A stretch of 64,000 bases of DNA from Blasia pusilla (Eukaryota > Marchantiophyta > Marchantiopsida > Blasiales), in contig CM114274.1 of NCBI GenBank assembly GCA_050084515.1, positions 41,726,001-41,790,000 of the forward strand, in the 5' to 3' direction. Of this stretch, positions 46,295 through 56,158 are shown one piece after another (position 1 is the stretch's first letter; each line of letters opens with the position of its first letter). The notes under the pieces are model-generated. The model had not been told where the DNA came from. It made no database searches and worked only from the letters and a program-made list of their open reading frames with translations. The position numbers and the translations under genes were made by a program.

Positions 46295-47171
46295 CAAGGC
46301 CAAGACAACATTTTGGGGTGTCAACTCTCATGGCAAGGATTGTTTGTACTAGTGTAAATTCGTACCCTTTGGGTTGAAGAATGCACCTGCCGAGTTTCAG
46401 AAAGTGATGGACGGGATCCTAGCAGGGTTGGATTTTGTTCGGTGTTACATTGATGATATCTTGGTGTTCAGTAACACGGTGGAGGAGCATCAGATACATT
46501 TTCAGATTGTGTTTGAGCGGTTGAAAGCTCATGGTCTACGTTTGCATCCAGGAAAGCGTAAGTTCTTCCATGAGGATGTTGAGTACTTGGGTCATGTGAT
46601 CTATCCAGGTGGTTTGGGAGTTCAGCAAGAAAAGGTGGAGGCTATTGCGTTTATTCTGCGTCTGGTAGATGTGAGTAGAGTTCGGGCATTCATGGGATTG
46701 GCGAACTACTATCAAAGGTATGTGAAGGTATTTAGTGCTATGGCAAAGCCTTTGAACCAATTGCTGAAATTAGATCAAGAGTGGCACTGGGGAGATGATT
46801 AGGAGAGAGCTTTTGTGGAGCTCAAGGCCCAATTGGTGGCGGCGCCTATCTTGAGGAGACCTATCAAAGGGCCCCCATTTCACTTACACACTGATTGGAG
46901 TAGGTTGGGACTTAGAGCGGTGTTGACACAACATGATGATGAGCACATGGAGTTTGTGGTGGCCTATGCAAGTCATTCGAATAATGCAGCGGAGTCGCGC
47001 TATAGTTCATATGAGGGAGAGTGCTTGGCAGTAGTGTGGGTTGTGGCACACTTTAGGTGTTACTTGTTTGGCACACAGTTTACCCTTGTTAATGATCACC
47101 AGCCGCTCAAGTGGTTGATGAAGTCTGACAAGCTTACAAGGAAGCTTGCACGGTGGACTCTTATCTTATAA
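46281..47171 (+). pseudogene. Ty3 reverse transcriptase and RNase H (broken)
   Basis: RT starts abruptly at ENDKAKTTFWGVNSHGKDCLY, so fingers and motif A are gone. It then shows VPFGLKNAPAEFQKVMDG (motif B), RCYIDDILVFSNTVEEH (catalytic YIDD), HPGKRKFFHEDVEYLGHVI and RAFMGLANYYQRYVK. RNase H follows: FHLHTDWSRLGLRAVLTQ, SRYSSYEGECLAVVWVVAHF and VNDHQPLKWL, which keep the D-E-D active-site set. Stops: 46350 (TAG in a normally CLYQ-like position), 46800 (TAG) and 47169 (TAA before EYDFQVVH, normally Q). These are single-base C-to-T type changes. Confidence 0.9.
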
Positions 47172-47186
47172 GAGTATGACTTCCAG

Positions 47187-48593
47187 GTGGTACATAGATC
47201 TGGAGTTGCCAACCTTGATGCTGATGGGTTGAGTAGGAACCCATGTACTAGCCAAGAGGATGCAACTAGGGCTAGATGGCATGGCGAGGTTGATGAGGAG
47301 ATGGTGCCAGGTTGGCATGCATCCGCCTTTTTATGTTGGTTAGGGGTGGACTCTAGTATGGAGGACCACATGACATCTTACTCTAGTCAGAGGGTAGATG
47401 GCCAGCCTTCAGATCCTAAGGTTGGAGATGGTGGTACGGATCAGCGTGATATTCATGATGATGCGTTGGTGTTGGAGTTCCTACGGACCAGTAGGGTGCT
47501 AGGCATAGTGAGTGCCAAGGAGCGAGACCGAGTTCTTCAACGTGCTAAGAGGTATCGATTAGAGGGAACACATATTCTCCGTATGTGGGAGGATGGTAGA
47601 GTACGAGTAGTGCAGCATTTGGCTCAGAGAGAGCGCATTGTGCGACATGCCCATGAGGAGTTGGGACATTTTCGGGTAAAGCGTATGTATAGCTTACTCC
47701 TTGGTCAGTATTGGTGGCGTAGCATGCATACTCAGGTGCAACAATTGGTGTCACGTTGTATGGTTTATGACTAGGTGAGGGCATCATTCAATGCCCCTAC
47801 ACCACAGTTACACCCCTTGCCTATTATGGGGTTGGGTTACTGTTGGAGTGTGGACTTTGCGGTACCGTTACCGTTGACTATACGACATCATCGATATGTG
47901 TTGGTGATGGTGGAGCACTTCTCCAAGTGGATTGAGTTGGTGGCATTACCTGACAAGGCAAGTGAGGGAACGGCGTATGCGTTTCTTGATAGAGTGCTTA
48001 GTCATTTTGGTGCACCGGTGAAGTCTTGACCGACTAGGTACAGAGAGTTTCAGGGTGAGTTTTGGTCTTGTGAGAAGGCGTTGATTGATCATCGAACCAC
48101 GTCTCGAGATCATCGAGAGGCGGATGGTTTGGCTGAGCGTGTGGTTCAGACGGTGAAGAGGGCATTGCGCAAGTATGGCCTACAGAAGGGGCATGTGGGA
48201 GACTGGGATATTCAATTGCTATGGTTAGCCATGGGGTATAGGCTCAGTCGCCAAGCATCCTTGGCTTCCTTCTTACCTTATTTTCTGTTATACGGCCGAG
48301 ATCCAGACTTGCCAATAGCAATTCTTTGGGAGTCCAGCGAGGTGGTGAACCTTGATGACCCAGAGATGTGGATGAGAGTGTGTTCTCAGCGGGCAAAGCT
48401 CTTTTGGAGAGTTATGCCAACAGACTTTAAGAATCTTGCCATTGCTCAACACAGGGATACGTTGAGGTATGCAACCATTCGGGGTGGAGGTTATCTACCA
48501 TCGATTTGTAGGTTCCATGTGGGGGACTATGTCTATTTGCAGCAGATTGCACCGACAACGTTGGATGTGATGGCAGGCCGCACTATTTTATGA
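47187..48593 (+). pseudogene. Ty3 integrase (broken)
   Basis: The N-terminal zinc finger reads RHAHEELGHFRVKRMYSLLL...SRCMVYD; the second Cys of the CxxC pair is Tyr here, while the minus-strand relative keeps CMVCD. Core: WSVDFAVPLPLT (first Asp), FSKWIELVALPDKASEGTAY, HFGAPVKS, then a stop and a double indel that deletes the second catalytic Asp (LTDQGTEF in the relative), then DHREADGLAERVVQTVKRAL with the Glu. The C-terminal part, RRFHPGDYVYLQQ-like (CRFHVGDYVYLQQI) with GRTIL, stop, VREVLASGVLMLEG, is a small beta-barrel type tail before the PHD finger. Stops at 47772, 48027 and 48591. Confidence 0.9.
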
Positions 48594-48719
48594 GTGCGCG
48601 AGGTGTTAGCTTCTGGAGTTCTCATGTTGGAGGGTCGTGATGGAGTTGTTTGGAAGGACCATGTACGTAATTGTGCGCCATGTCATCTTCTAAATGTGGA
48701 TGATATTTTTGACCCAAGC

Positions 48720-48887
48720 TCAGCCATGATACGTGCTAGCTTGAGCTGCATATTGTGTGGATCTGCTGGTAACGCAGCCCGTATGTTGGAGTGTGATCGG
48801 TGTTCTAGGGGTTGGCACATGATGTGTTTGACTCCACGTATGGATGTTGTTCCTACTGGAAGGTGGGTTTGTCCTAGATGTACTTAG
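48720..48887 (+). pseudogene. PHD finger at the C-terminus of the Ty3 polyprotein
   Basis: The sequence reads CILCGSAGNAARMLECDRC, SRGWHMMCLTP, VVPTGRWVCPRC. That is the full Cys4-His-Cys3 pattern, with the Trp two residues before the seventh Cys. PHD fingers bind histone H3 tails, often methylated at K4 or unmodified. Here the domain takes the place that a chromodomain has in chromoviruses, suggesting a role in choosing the integration site; that role is inference. The domain itself is intact, though the upstream polyprotein is broken. It is followed by TAG at 48885. The minus-strand relative has the same domain with the last Cys pair out of frame. Confidence 0.9.
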
Positions 48888-49039
48888 GAGAGATAGATGA
48901 CTTGATCTTTGCATAATATGGATTACATATGTGCGACTAACGACGGGGCAACCTAGCACCCGACCTTCTGATTTGTACACCCACGAAGGTGTATAGCATG
49001 TAGTAGATGTATAGGGCTACCTAGGAGTTAGAGGGACCT

Positions 49040-49169
49040 AACCGCTAGTTAGGGGGGCGAGTTTTGGTACACTTTGTGTTTGTGGATGCTCTCGTCTATG
49101 TTATGTAAGTATGTGAGTATGGTATGTCAGTGATGTATCTTGTATGACGATGTGGATTTGCACGACAAC
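49040..49169 (+). other. Ty3 3' UTR: purine tract and copy of the LTR end
   Basis: AGTTAGGGGGGCGAG (about 49,048-49,063) is a candidate polypurine tract. From 49068 to 49169 the sequence repeats the last 102 bp of the LTR (49529-49631) at about 92% identity (TGTTTGTGGATGCTCTCGTC and onward). A comparable duplication precedes the LTR of the minus-strand relative, so this is a family trait rather than an accident. Confidence 0.7.
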
Positions 49170-49628
49170 TGTCATGACCATACGGATTATGTCGTAGAGT
49201 ATAGTGTGCCTTCTGTAGGGCCGTAGTGTCTAAATAGAGATGCGGTTTCATACATAGGGTTAGGGGTTACTCAGTTGAGGCTGACTTTTCCAGTAGGGCC
49301 CGCTCTTAGGTTGGAGGATATAGTATGGAGTGCACTCAAAGAACAGTTAGTTCTTTGAGTTGAGCGTATTGCGTTGGGAGTTAGCCTTAGTAGTGAGTAG
49401 AGCTCTTGGCTATGGTGGTTCCCGCAAGCTTCGACCTGGATTCTCCCATCGTGGAGTGGGTTTGGCTCGATTTTATGTGATTCTATACGTGTTTTATGAC
49501 AGTAGGTCTTTCACGGATTTCAGTTGTGGTACACTTGTGTTTGTGGATGCTCTCGTCTATGTTATGTAGGTATGTGAGTATGATATGTCAGCGATGTATG
49601 TTGTATGACGATGTGGATTCGCACGACA
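49170..49628 (+). repeat. LTR of the Ty3 element (459 bp)
   Basis: Begins TGTCATGACCATACGG and ends GCACGACA, so it has TG...CA ends. The same start is found at 63815, where it abuts a disrupted integrase gene, which fixes the 5' boundary independently. A perfect 11-bp-arm hairpin lies at 49334-49360 (ACTCAAAGAAC / GTTCTTTGAGT). This is either the 3' LTR of the element or a separate LTR next to it; the spacing after the UTR favours the former. Confidence 0.7.
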
Positions 49629-49629
49629 A

Positions 49630-50690
49630 CTTTAAACTTTGTCACTCTCTATTCATTTTTCCCTCCGTTTTCCATTTACTATAAAAATTTGAAGTGCAAT
49701 ATTTGAGCCTAAAGCACTTTCACCGAATTGAGTCATACTCCCACTACCCAATGCACTTGCACATGTTAAACATGAGCTTATTTAAAGATATTAAAAAATA
49801 GTATATCTATTTGCTAGATTTTTTTGAACATTCATGTTTAGGGTTATTATTTAGAGAATAAGTGAAAACGTATATGGATAACAAAAGAATAACTCATATA
49901 AATGTATGTATGAAAAAAATAAAAATTTTTAAAATATAATATTTTCTACATTATCTAAACCATTTGAAAGAAAAAAATTAATACATAATTGGTGGTTTTA
50001 TTAAACATTACAAGCCATCCAATAGTTGTAGAAATACATTAGATGAAAAATAAATGCATCTTTCACCTAATTGGTAATGTGAGTTTCATTTAAATAGTCT
50101 TGATAAACATTAAATTTTCTTCTTCTCCAACTTATATCTCCAAATTTTTGAAAAAATATGTGAAGGCTTACATGGAAAAATAATGAGTAAATCATTTTCA
50201 TGAAAGAAATGAGAAGAGAAATCTACCATTGAAAATAAAAGATGAATTTATGAGAATTTTTTGAATGCTTTGCAAGTGTAAAAACCACTACCTCGATGAT
50301 AGGAACTTACAAAGTTCTTTACATGCATTTTGCAAGTCTCTTGCAAGGAAAATCCCTAGTAGAAAACTAGACTTATAAGAGAGTCAAAATTGAGAAAAAG
50401 AACAATGTAGGTTAATTTATCGGTGAGTTTTTTTCAACTTTACGGATAGGAGCTATTTTCGGATGAAAGAAAATGGCCCTCATGACTTAAAAAGGACTTA
50501 CAATTTGGAAGTAGAAAATTACTACTTCGTAAATCTAATACTCTCATATCTAAGTTTGAAGCTATCCTGCAATTTTTTTAGTGGGTTGCTTGCAAAATGC
50601 ACCCAACTTTAGCATTGGTCTTTCATCTTTATACAATGGCATGAGTCTCACTTCCATTGTAGAATGTCCTTTTAATTCTTAAATTCTTCT
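49630..50690. other. AT-rich, no recognised gene
   Basis: Homopolymer-rich DNA with short frames only. Sequence similarity to the LTR stops at 49,631. Confidence 0.5.
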
Positions 50691-50697
50691 CTACATA

Positions 50698-51238
50698 GTG
50701 CCCTCTATGTCTCGAGCCGCACGTACCAAAGGTTTGGCGGCCGAAGTTGTAGCAAGAATCACGAAGTTAAGTTATGCTGTGAGACATGCGACAGATGGAT
50801 TTATTCCTTTTGCAATGGAAGTATTCCGTCATTTACATGTGTCTTTTGATACTTTCCTGAAAATTTGATACTTTCCTGAATACTTTTGACCACTCCCTCG
50901 AGAATTATCACCTTGCTCCTTTCCATAGTCCTTCTCTCTCGGTAGTTACTACTTATTTTTGGCAATGCATCTCCATGGCCTTACAACGTGCACAAGCCTT
51001 GGCATTGATAATTTGTGCGGAGGTGGTGGGGGATCGCTCGCCTCGTCGTCCATTCACGTCTAACCAACTACTCGCGTTCTTGTCAGATTTGTTTCATGCT
51101 ATCAATCGTGTAGCTCGTTGAACCGGTGTTTACGTTGACTTGTTGTCATTTTCTTTTATGTATTTTTTATACCTCTTTTGAATTGTTATTGTCTTTCGTT
51201 GTCCTCTTTTCAAATTTATTTTATAATAAAGTGAATAT
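50698..51238 (+). mobile_element. Non-LTR retrotransposon tail (copy D, strongly 5'-truncated)
   Basis: Starts with SRAARTKGLAAEVVARI (copy B: CRAAHTKGLAAEAAARI) and continues IPFAMEVFRHLHVSFDTFLK, matching copy A near 24,300. It then runs through a 3' UTR to the shared tail TATAATAAAGTGAATAT at 51222-51238. Only the last part of the endonuclease region remains, as expected for aborted target-primed reverse transcription. Confidence 0.8.
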
Positions 51239-51607
51239 ATTTTACCTCTCAACTAATAGAATAAATTGAAATGTATTAAAAATCACTAAACTAAATTATA
51301 ACTATTTAAATCATTAATCACATTTTCCATTAGTGACGAGAATTAACCATTATTAACCCGGGAAAAGACCTAGGTTAGGCTCATCCGAATTCCAACCGCT
51401 ATCAGAGTACATAGTACAAAAGTACACCCTCCAAAAAAGGCTGGTACTTATTATTCATACTGCCAGGTAATGCAGCCATCCATTAATTAATTAATTCACC
51501 CGAGAAAGGAATCCTTTCTATTGCCAACACCATCGGGATTCTACCACGCTTCCGAGAACGTAGAAGTTCTGCTCTGGTGGGTGAGCGATTTTGAATGTTT
51601 TACTCGC

Positions 51608-51930
51608 TAAGGAATCAATAGACAATGAATATAAAATTTAAATAATTGTAAATATATTGCATATAAGAATGTGATTCGTGAATGAAGGAATAGACTATGA
51701 ATATAATTTTAAATATATTGCATATAATATTATGACTACTCGTGAAGGAATCAATAGACAACGAATAGAAAAAGAATATAGATTTGAATAATTATAAATC
51801 TAATACATATAATATCATAAATAAATGATTTCTTTGTCCTCGCGAAGGTAGCCCGGTAGCAGCGGTGGTCAGAGAATAAATATAAAAAGTCTTGCAGTAA
51901 TATAATGCATATATAATAAGAAAAAATAAA
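51608..51930. repeat. Degenerate tandem repeat, unit about 65-85 bp
   Basis: GGAATCAATAGACAATGAAT recurs as GGAATAGACTATGAAT and GGAATCAATAGACAACGAAT, each followed by an AT-rich part with AATATATTGCATATAA or a variant and then CGTGAAGGA / CGCGAAGG. Three clear units and one weak unit. Confidence 0.75.
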
Positions 51931-51934
51931 AAAA

Positions 51935-52788
51935 TATTTTTTAACTCTTTCGCCGCGAATTTCGTGATGCGTTAAATTTCAGGCTACGGGGGTTGATGTA
52001 TCACCCTCTGGAACTCTCAACACTCAGTCTCAGAAAGTTGCAATGGGGTTATGAAGTAGCTGGAGTGGAGCTCGCCTGCGCATTTAGAGCTGTGATCATG
52101 GAGCGTGGACGCGTAGACGCAGTGATTTCATGGTGATGAATGCTACCACGTACTGCGACAGAGGAAGCTGATGCCGGTCTCCAGGTTCGCGAACAAGTAA
52201 CATCTATGGGATCTAGTCTCCCTTGATAAGGGTTCAACATCTCCTATCTCCCATGGAAGAACTTGCGTTCAAATCGGGACCCAGTCTCCCTGCGCGTGAA
52301 AGAAGGGTGGTTTGATTTGAGTTCCGATTGTGTGTTCCGCGTGCGTCGTGGACGGAGGAAGGAGTACTTTGTGGGAGGCAGTTGGCGATCGATGGCTGCG
52401 TTATTCAGCGGAGGTGATTTTTCTATTGTGTGCAGTATGTATGTGTCCGAGGGTATCACTAAGATGTAGGTCGTGTTGATTGGGAGTTCAAAAAGTAGAA
52501 TGGAAGGACAATGGATCGTTCGCAGCTTCAATCAATCGTAAGTAGAGCTGTCGATGAACCAATTGCGAGAAGCTTTTCGCCGCAAGAGTTGGCGTTCGAT
52601 TGATCAGAAGATGCGGCTGCTGTAGATTGGCATCTGACTTCGGCGAGAAACACTCACAGTCGCCTAGAATATGTTCCAATATTGATGTTATCGTCTTTTC
52701 TGACATGACCTCGTGGTAGAGCAGGAGGATAGTTTTGTACTAGTGTAAGAACGCATAATTTGCGTCCGGAATCCATCCGCACTGCTTC
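51935..52788. other. Region upstream of the LRR gene
   Basis: GC content rises from about 52,000. I find no convincing TATA box in the last 120 bp before the ATG at 52789. Frames on both strands show no family resemblance. The promoter of the LRR gene must lie here, but nothing in the sequence singles it out. Confidence 0.3.
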
Positions 52789-54918
52789 ATGGCGCGGCCT
52801 CTCTTCTCGACGGATCCGACAGTATGGATCTACACGCTGCCTGTCCTGCTGCAAGTATGCTGTTGTAGGGTTCAGGCGCAGCAGTCTTCATGGCCTGACC
52901 GCGATGCAATGTTCTCCATCAGGAGCAAGCTTTTCGGTAATGAGAGTGTCGCCAGAGCGCTCAGCATCTGGAATTTGTCCACTCCCTACTGCGATTGGGA
53001 GGGAGTGACTTGTGATGGCCAGGGCGCCGTCACGAGTTTAGAACGGAATCTCTACTCCCAATCTTTCGCGGAAGCGACGTTATCCGAGGAGGTCGGAAGC
53101 TTGGCAGAGCTCCAAACTCTCCATCTCAACGGTGGCACTTTGGGGGGTCGCATTCCGATGACCATCGCCAAGCTGCGCCACCTGAGAAGCATAGATCTGT
53201 CGTCTAATATGTTCAGAGGTCCGATTCCTAGCCTGAAGGGGTTGTCTAATCTCACGATACTGAATCTATCAACTAACCAGCTGAGCGGTGAGATCCTTGA
53301 CCATGACTGGCAGGACCTGGAGAACCTTGAGATCCTGGACCTCAGCCTAAATAATCTCACGGGCACCATATCATTTGCCACGGAGAACCTCGTGAATTTG
53401 AGGATCTTCGATCTGTCGTTCAATCGGTTCCAGGGTACGATTCATGGTTTGGCGAATTTCACTAGTCTGGTGGAGGTATACATGCAGTCAAATGAATTCG
53501 AGGGTACGATTCCGAGTTTCAAGAAGTCGGTGAATCTCACTCTACTGAGTTTATCTTACAACCACCTGATGGGCGGAATTCCGGAATGGGACTGGGGAAA
53601 TAGCGCTATCCAGGGGATCTATCTCGACAGAAACAACCTCAGCGGCAGACTTCCACTGGCCATCTTCAAGCTTGTGAATCTGGACACGCTAACATTGTCA
53701 TTCAACAATCTCGAGGGTCCTCTCCCAGATCTCGGAGGTTTTGCGAACATGAAGGACGTGGATCTCTCGAATAACAAGTTCACGGGCAGTATCGAGGGAT
53801 GGGACTGGAACGGGAGTTGGATTCGAGAGAACCACACTCTTAGGTCCCTAGACCTCAGTGGCAATCAGCTCAGCGGTAGTATTCCAGGCGCACTGTTGCT
53901 AGGCCTCCAGAGTCTGGCCTTGTCACTCAACTCTTTCCGCAGTTTGGACCTGACCTCAGATTTCAATGGCCGCGACGCGCCATCCTCCCCTCTCAAGGAC
54001 CTCGACCTGGGCTACAACCGCTTGGAATTTGAGACGCCAAGAGGTGGGGGCTCTCCGTCATTTCCAGGGCAATTTTTCAGGGGTTTACAGTTCCCGAAAT
54101 TGAATTCCTTGATCCTGGACGAGAATCGCCTGTCGGGTGACATAAGTCTCTACCTGTTCGACCTTTTCGACGGGGATTCATTCGGCAAGTTTCCGGCATT
54201 GACGGAGTTGTACTGCGCAGGAAACAACATAAGCGGCGAGCTTTCATTGAAACGCGGGATCGGAACCAGTGCGCAGGTACTCGAAATATTGGATCTGAGC
54301 CGCAATCCAAACCTCAGACTCTCGGACAGTACGCAGTCCGGGGATCCCAGTTGTCTGCAGACAATCCTCCTAGGAAGGCGGTTTCCGTTCTTGAGGGAGC
54401 TGAGGTTGAGCGACATCCATCATGTGGGAGTGCTGCCGCTCAGAGTCGGGTTTTTGGTGGCGCTGGAGGTGCTGGACCTCAGCCACAACGATTTGAGTGG
54501 CGTCATGGGGATTGAGTACAACAATGATACGCTAGGGTCTCTAAAGTACTTGGATCTGTCTCACAATGAGCTGATGGGTGCGGTTCCGGAGAACTTGACT
54601 CAAATCGACTCTCTGTATTATCTGGATTTGTCCTACAACAACTTCTCGGGACAGCTCCCCACCTTCTTGAAGGAGGACGACGATGGCGTCAGGCGACTAC
54701 GTTTCAATGTCACCTCGTTTCTTGGAAACGCGGGACTTTGCGGTCAACCGCTTCCTGCCTGCCCAGACGTTCACTGGACGACCTCGAGACCGAGACATAC
54801 TTGGGTCCTCCGCACTCTCGAGGTCGTAGGGTTCTCTGCCATAGCAGTCAGCAGCTTCATCATCCTGGCTTGGCGGTGGACGGTGTGCTCCAAGAGGCAC
54901 CCACGACATCCATCATGA
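52789..54918 (+). CDS. Leucine-rich-repeat receptor-like protein (RLP), intronless
   Basis: 709 residues in one exon. Residues about 12-30 form a hydrophobic signal peptide ending RVQA. A plant LRR N-terminal cap follows, with the Cys pair YCDWEGVTC (Cys68, Cys75). About 20 LRRs cover residues 90-640, with the plant-type pattern LxxLxLSxNxLSGxIP (e.g. LRSLDLSGNQLSGSIPG, LKYLDLSHNELMGAVPE); repeats at 370-540 are irregular. GNAGLCGQPLPAC gives the C-terminal Cys pair (651, 658). One membrane segment lies at about 679-698, and the cytoplasmic tail has only 9-11 basic residues and no kinase. Such proteins bind extracellular ligands and signal with partner kinases in defence or development; the ligand cannot be told. 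The GC-rich, intact frame contrasts with the decayed surroundings. The ATG chosen gives a usable signal peptide; the next Met (41) would lose it. Confidence 0.92.
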   Translation: MARPLFSTDPTVWIYTLPVLLQVCCCRVQAQQSSWPDRDAMFSIRSKLFGNESVARALSIWNLSTPYCDWEGVTCDGQGAVTSLERNLYSQSFAEATLSEEVGSLAELQTLHLNGGTLGGRIPMTIAKLRHLRSIDLSSNMFRGPIPSLKGLSNLTILNLSTNQLSGEILDHDWQDLENLEILDLSLNNLTGTISFATENLVNLRIFDLSFNRFQGTIHGLANFTSLVEVYMQSNEFEGTIPSFKKSVNLTLLSLSYNHLMGGIPEWDWGNSAIQGIYLDRNNLSGRLPLAIFKLVNLDTLTLSFNNLEGPLPDLGGFANMKDVDLSNNKFTGSIEGWDWNGSWIRENHTLRSLDLSGNQLSGSIPGALLLGLQSLALSLNSFRSLDLTSDFNGRDAPSSPLKDLDLGYNRLEFETPRGGGSPSFPGQFFRGLQFPKLNSLILDENRLSGDISLYLFDLFDGDSFGKFPALTELYCAGNNISGELSLKRGIGTSAQVLEILDLSRNPNLRLSDSTQSGDPSCLQTILLGRRFPFLRELRLSDIHHVGVLPLRVGFLVALEVLDLSHNDLSGVMGIEYNNDTLGSLKYLDLSHNELMGAVPENLTQIDSLYYLDLSYNNFSGQLPTFLKEDDDGVRRLRFNVTSFLGNAGLCGQPLPACPDVHWTTSRPRHTWVLRTLEVVGFSAIAVSSFIILAWRWTVCSKRHPRHPS

Positions 54919-56155
54919 CATGATCCAAACCCGTGCTGCATGCGCAGGAGAGCTGACTTCGAGTCGATCGGAGGGGCTCAGAGGTATGAGCTGCGAAGAA
55001 ATTCTCGGACGGGCCGAGAGCGGATACGGCTGGCAGGCTTTGGAGGTCCAGGTGCTGATTAGGCATCGACAAGGGGAAGGGATGGTTCCGGATCGAGGTA
55101 AGGAAGGAACCCATCGCTCCTGAATCACGATTCCCCACTCCGGCCCAGCGCGCCTAGCGGGCCAAGAAATGGATGCGCTTTTTCGAGCGAGTACTTTCGC
55201 AATTATGGACCTCACGATTGCAAGTTCACCAGGATCTTGTCCGGAATTGAAGCGATCTCGAAGGATTAATTGCGCCCCTATTTGAGAAGCTTTGGTATAC
55301 CTCCATGTCTCTGTTCGAGTCTTCGAAACTACCACCCAAACGATGTCTAATTCGTCTGCGGTCTTCCGTCGGGCAGGATCTAACGCCAACCTGAGAAATC
55401 TTGGGATGTGAAAGCTGATTCGGCGGGCACTCTTATGTATGTGGATGTAAAAATCGCTAACTTTGTACAAACTGTCAAAATTTGCGACGTACATACACAC
55501 ACGCCATGTGTTAAGACCTTGAGCCTTGTGGTGTCTGGTCAGTCCGTGATTTCTCAATTCAGATTAATCGCACACAATCCGGTATCGTGTCCTCGACTGG
55601 ATTCGGCCGTGTGAAGAAGCTTCGTACAGATCGACTGATGAGATCTGACAACTTGGTGTGCACTCAAGGAGTGCGTGGTATCCGATTCCTCCATCTTTAT
55701 TATCATAACAGCCTTCCGAAGTAAACACCATTCCATACCTCTTTTGGTAGTATATACGACTGTTATTGCGTGACATGTCCATATCATGTAAACTGAACAG
55801 CAGCATGGCCGATTTTTGTCACAATTATTGAACAATTTGCGGTCTGACTACGATATTGTATTAGAGGAATCGAAACAGCTGGTTGAGTGCCCAACGATTC
55901 TCTTGTTTCACTCATGGAAATTCTCACGTTTAAATGTGAATCCTAATATCATGTATTCTCGATCAATTCCACGCTCAAAGGCTCATGAGCCTTGACGTTG
56001 TAGTGCACACGTACTTCTGGGCTTTTCGTGGAGGACGCGAAAAGCCTATAAGTTTGCAGAATATCTGCCTGTACATGGGATAATCTCAAGATCCCAAAAA
56101 ACAGAAACCAACAGAAGCGTTCTAGCTAGGCGTTTCGTACTTGGCTTTGGTGTCA
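54919..56155. other. No recognised gene
   Basis: An antisense frame at 54913-55557 (214 codons) is open but has no motif and overlaps the end of the LRR gene. I see no kinase remnant downstream of the LRR gene. Sequence from 55.6 kb is AT-richer. Confidence 0.4.
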
Positions 56156-56158
56156 TTC

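Larger units (their letters stand above)
45150..49628 (+). mobile_element. Ty3/gypsy retrotransposon with DNA methyltransferase and PHD finger (5'-truncated)
   Basis: Order on the plus strand: Dnmt3-like cytosine-5 methyltransferase (45189-46294), RT (from 46281), RNase H, integrase with zinc finger and core, PHD finger (48720-48887), 3' UTR with a purine tract, and a 459-bp LTR (49170-49628). The 5' LTR, gag and protease are missing, and sequence upstream of about 45,150 is unrelated. From RT to PHD one frame is kept, broken by about six stops and a short double indel. The methyltransferase joins RT through what looks like a deletion that removed RT motif A. Methyltransferase domains in Ty3 elements have been described from a streptophyte alga and from dinoflagellates (de Mendoza and colleagues, 2018, from memory). 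Confidence 0.85.

Noticed and set aside
54913-55557. 214-codon open frame antisense to the end of the LRR gene
   Set aside because: No domain, no signal and mixed composition. Open frames opposite GC-rich coding sequence are common by chance.
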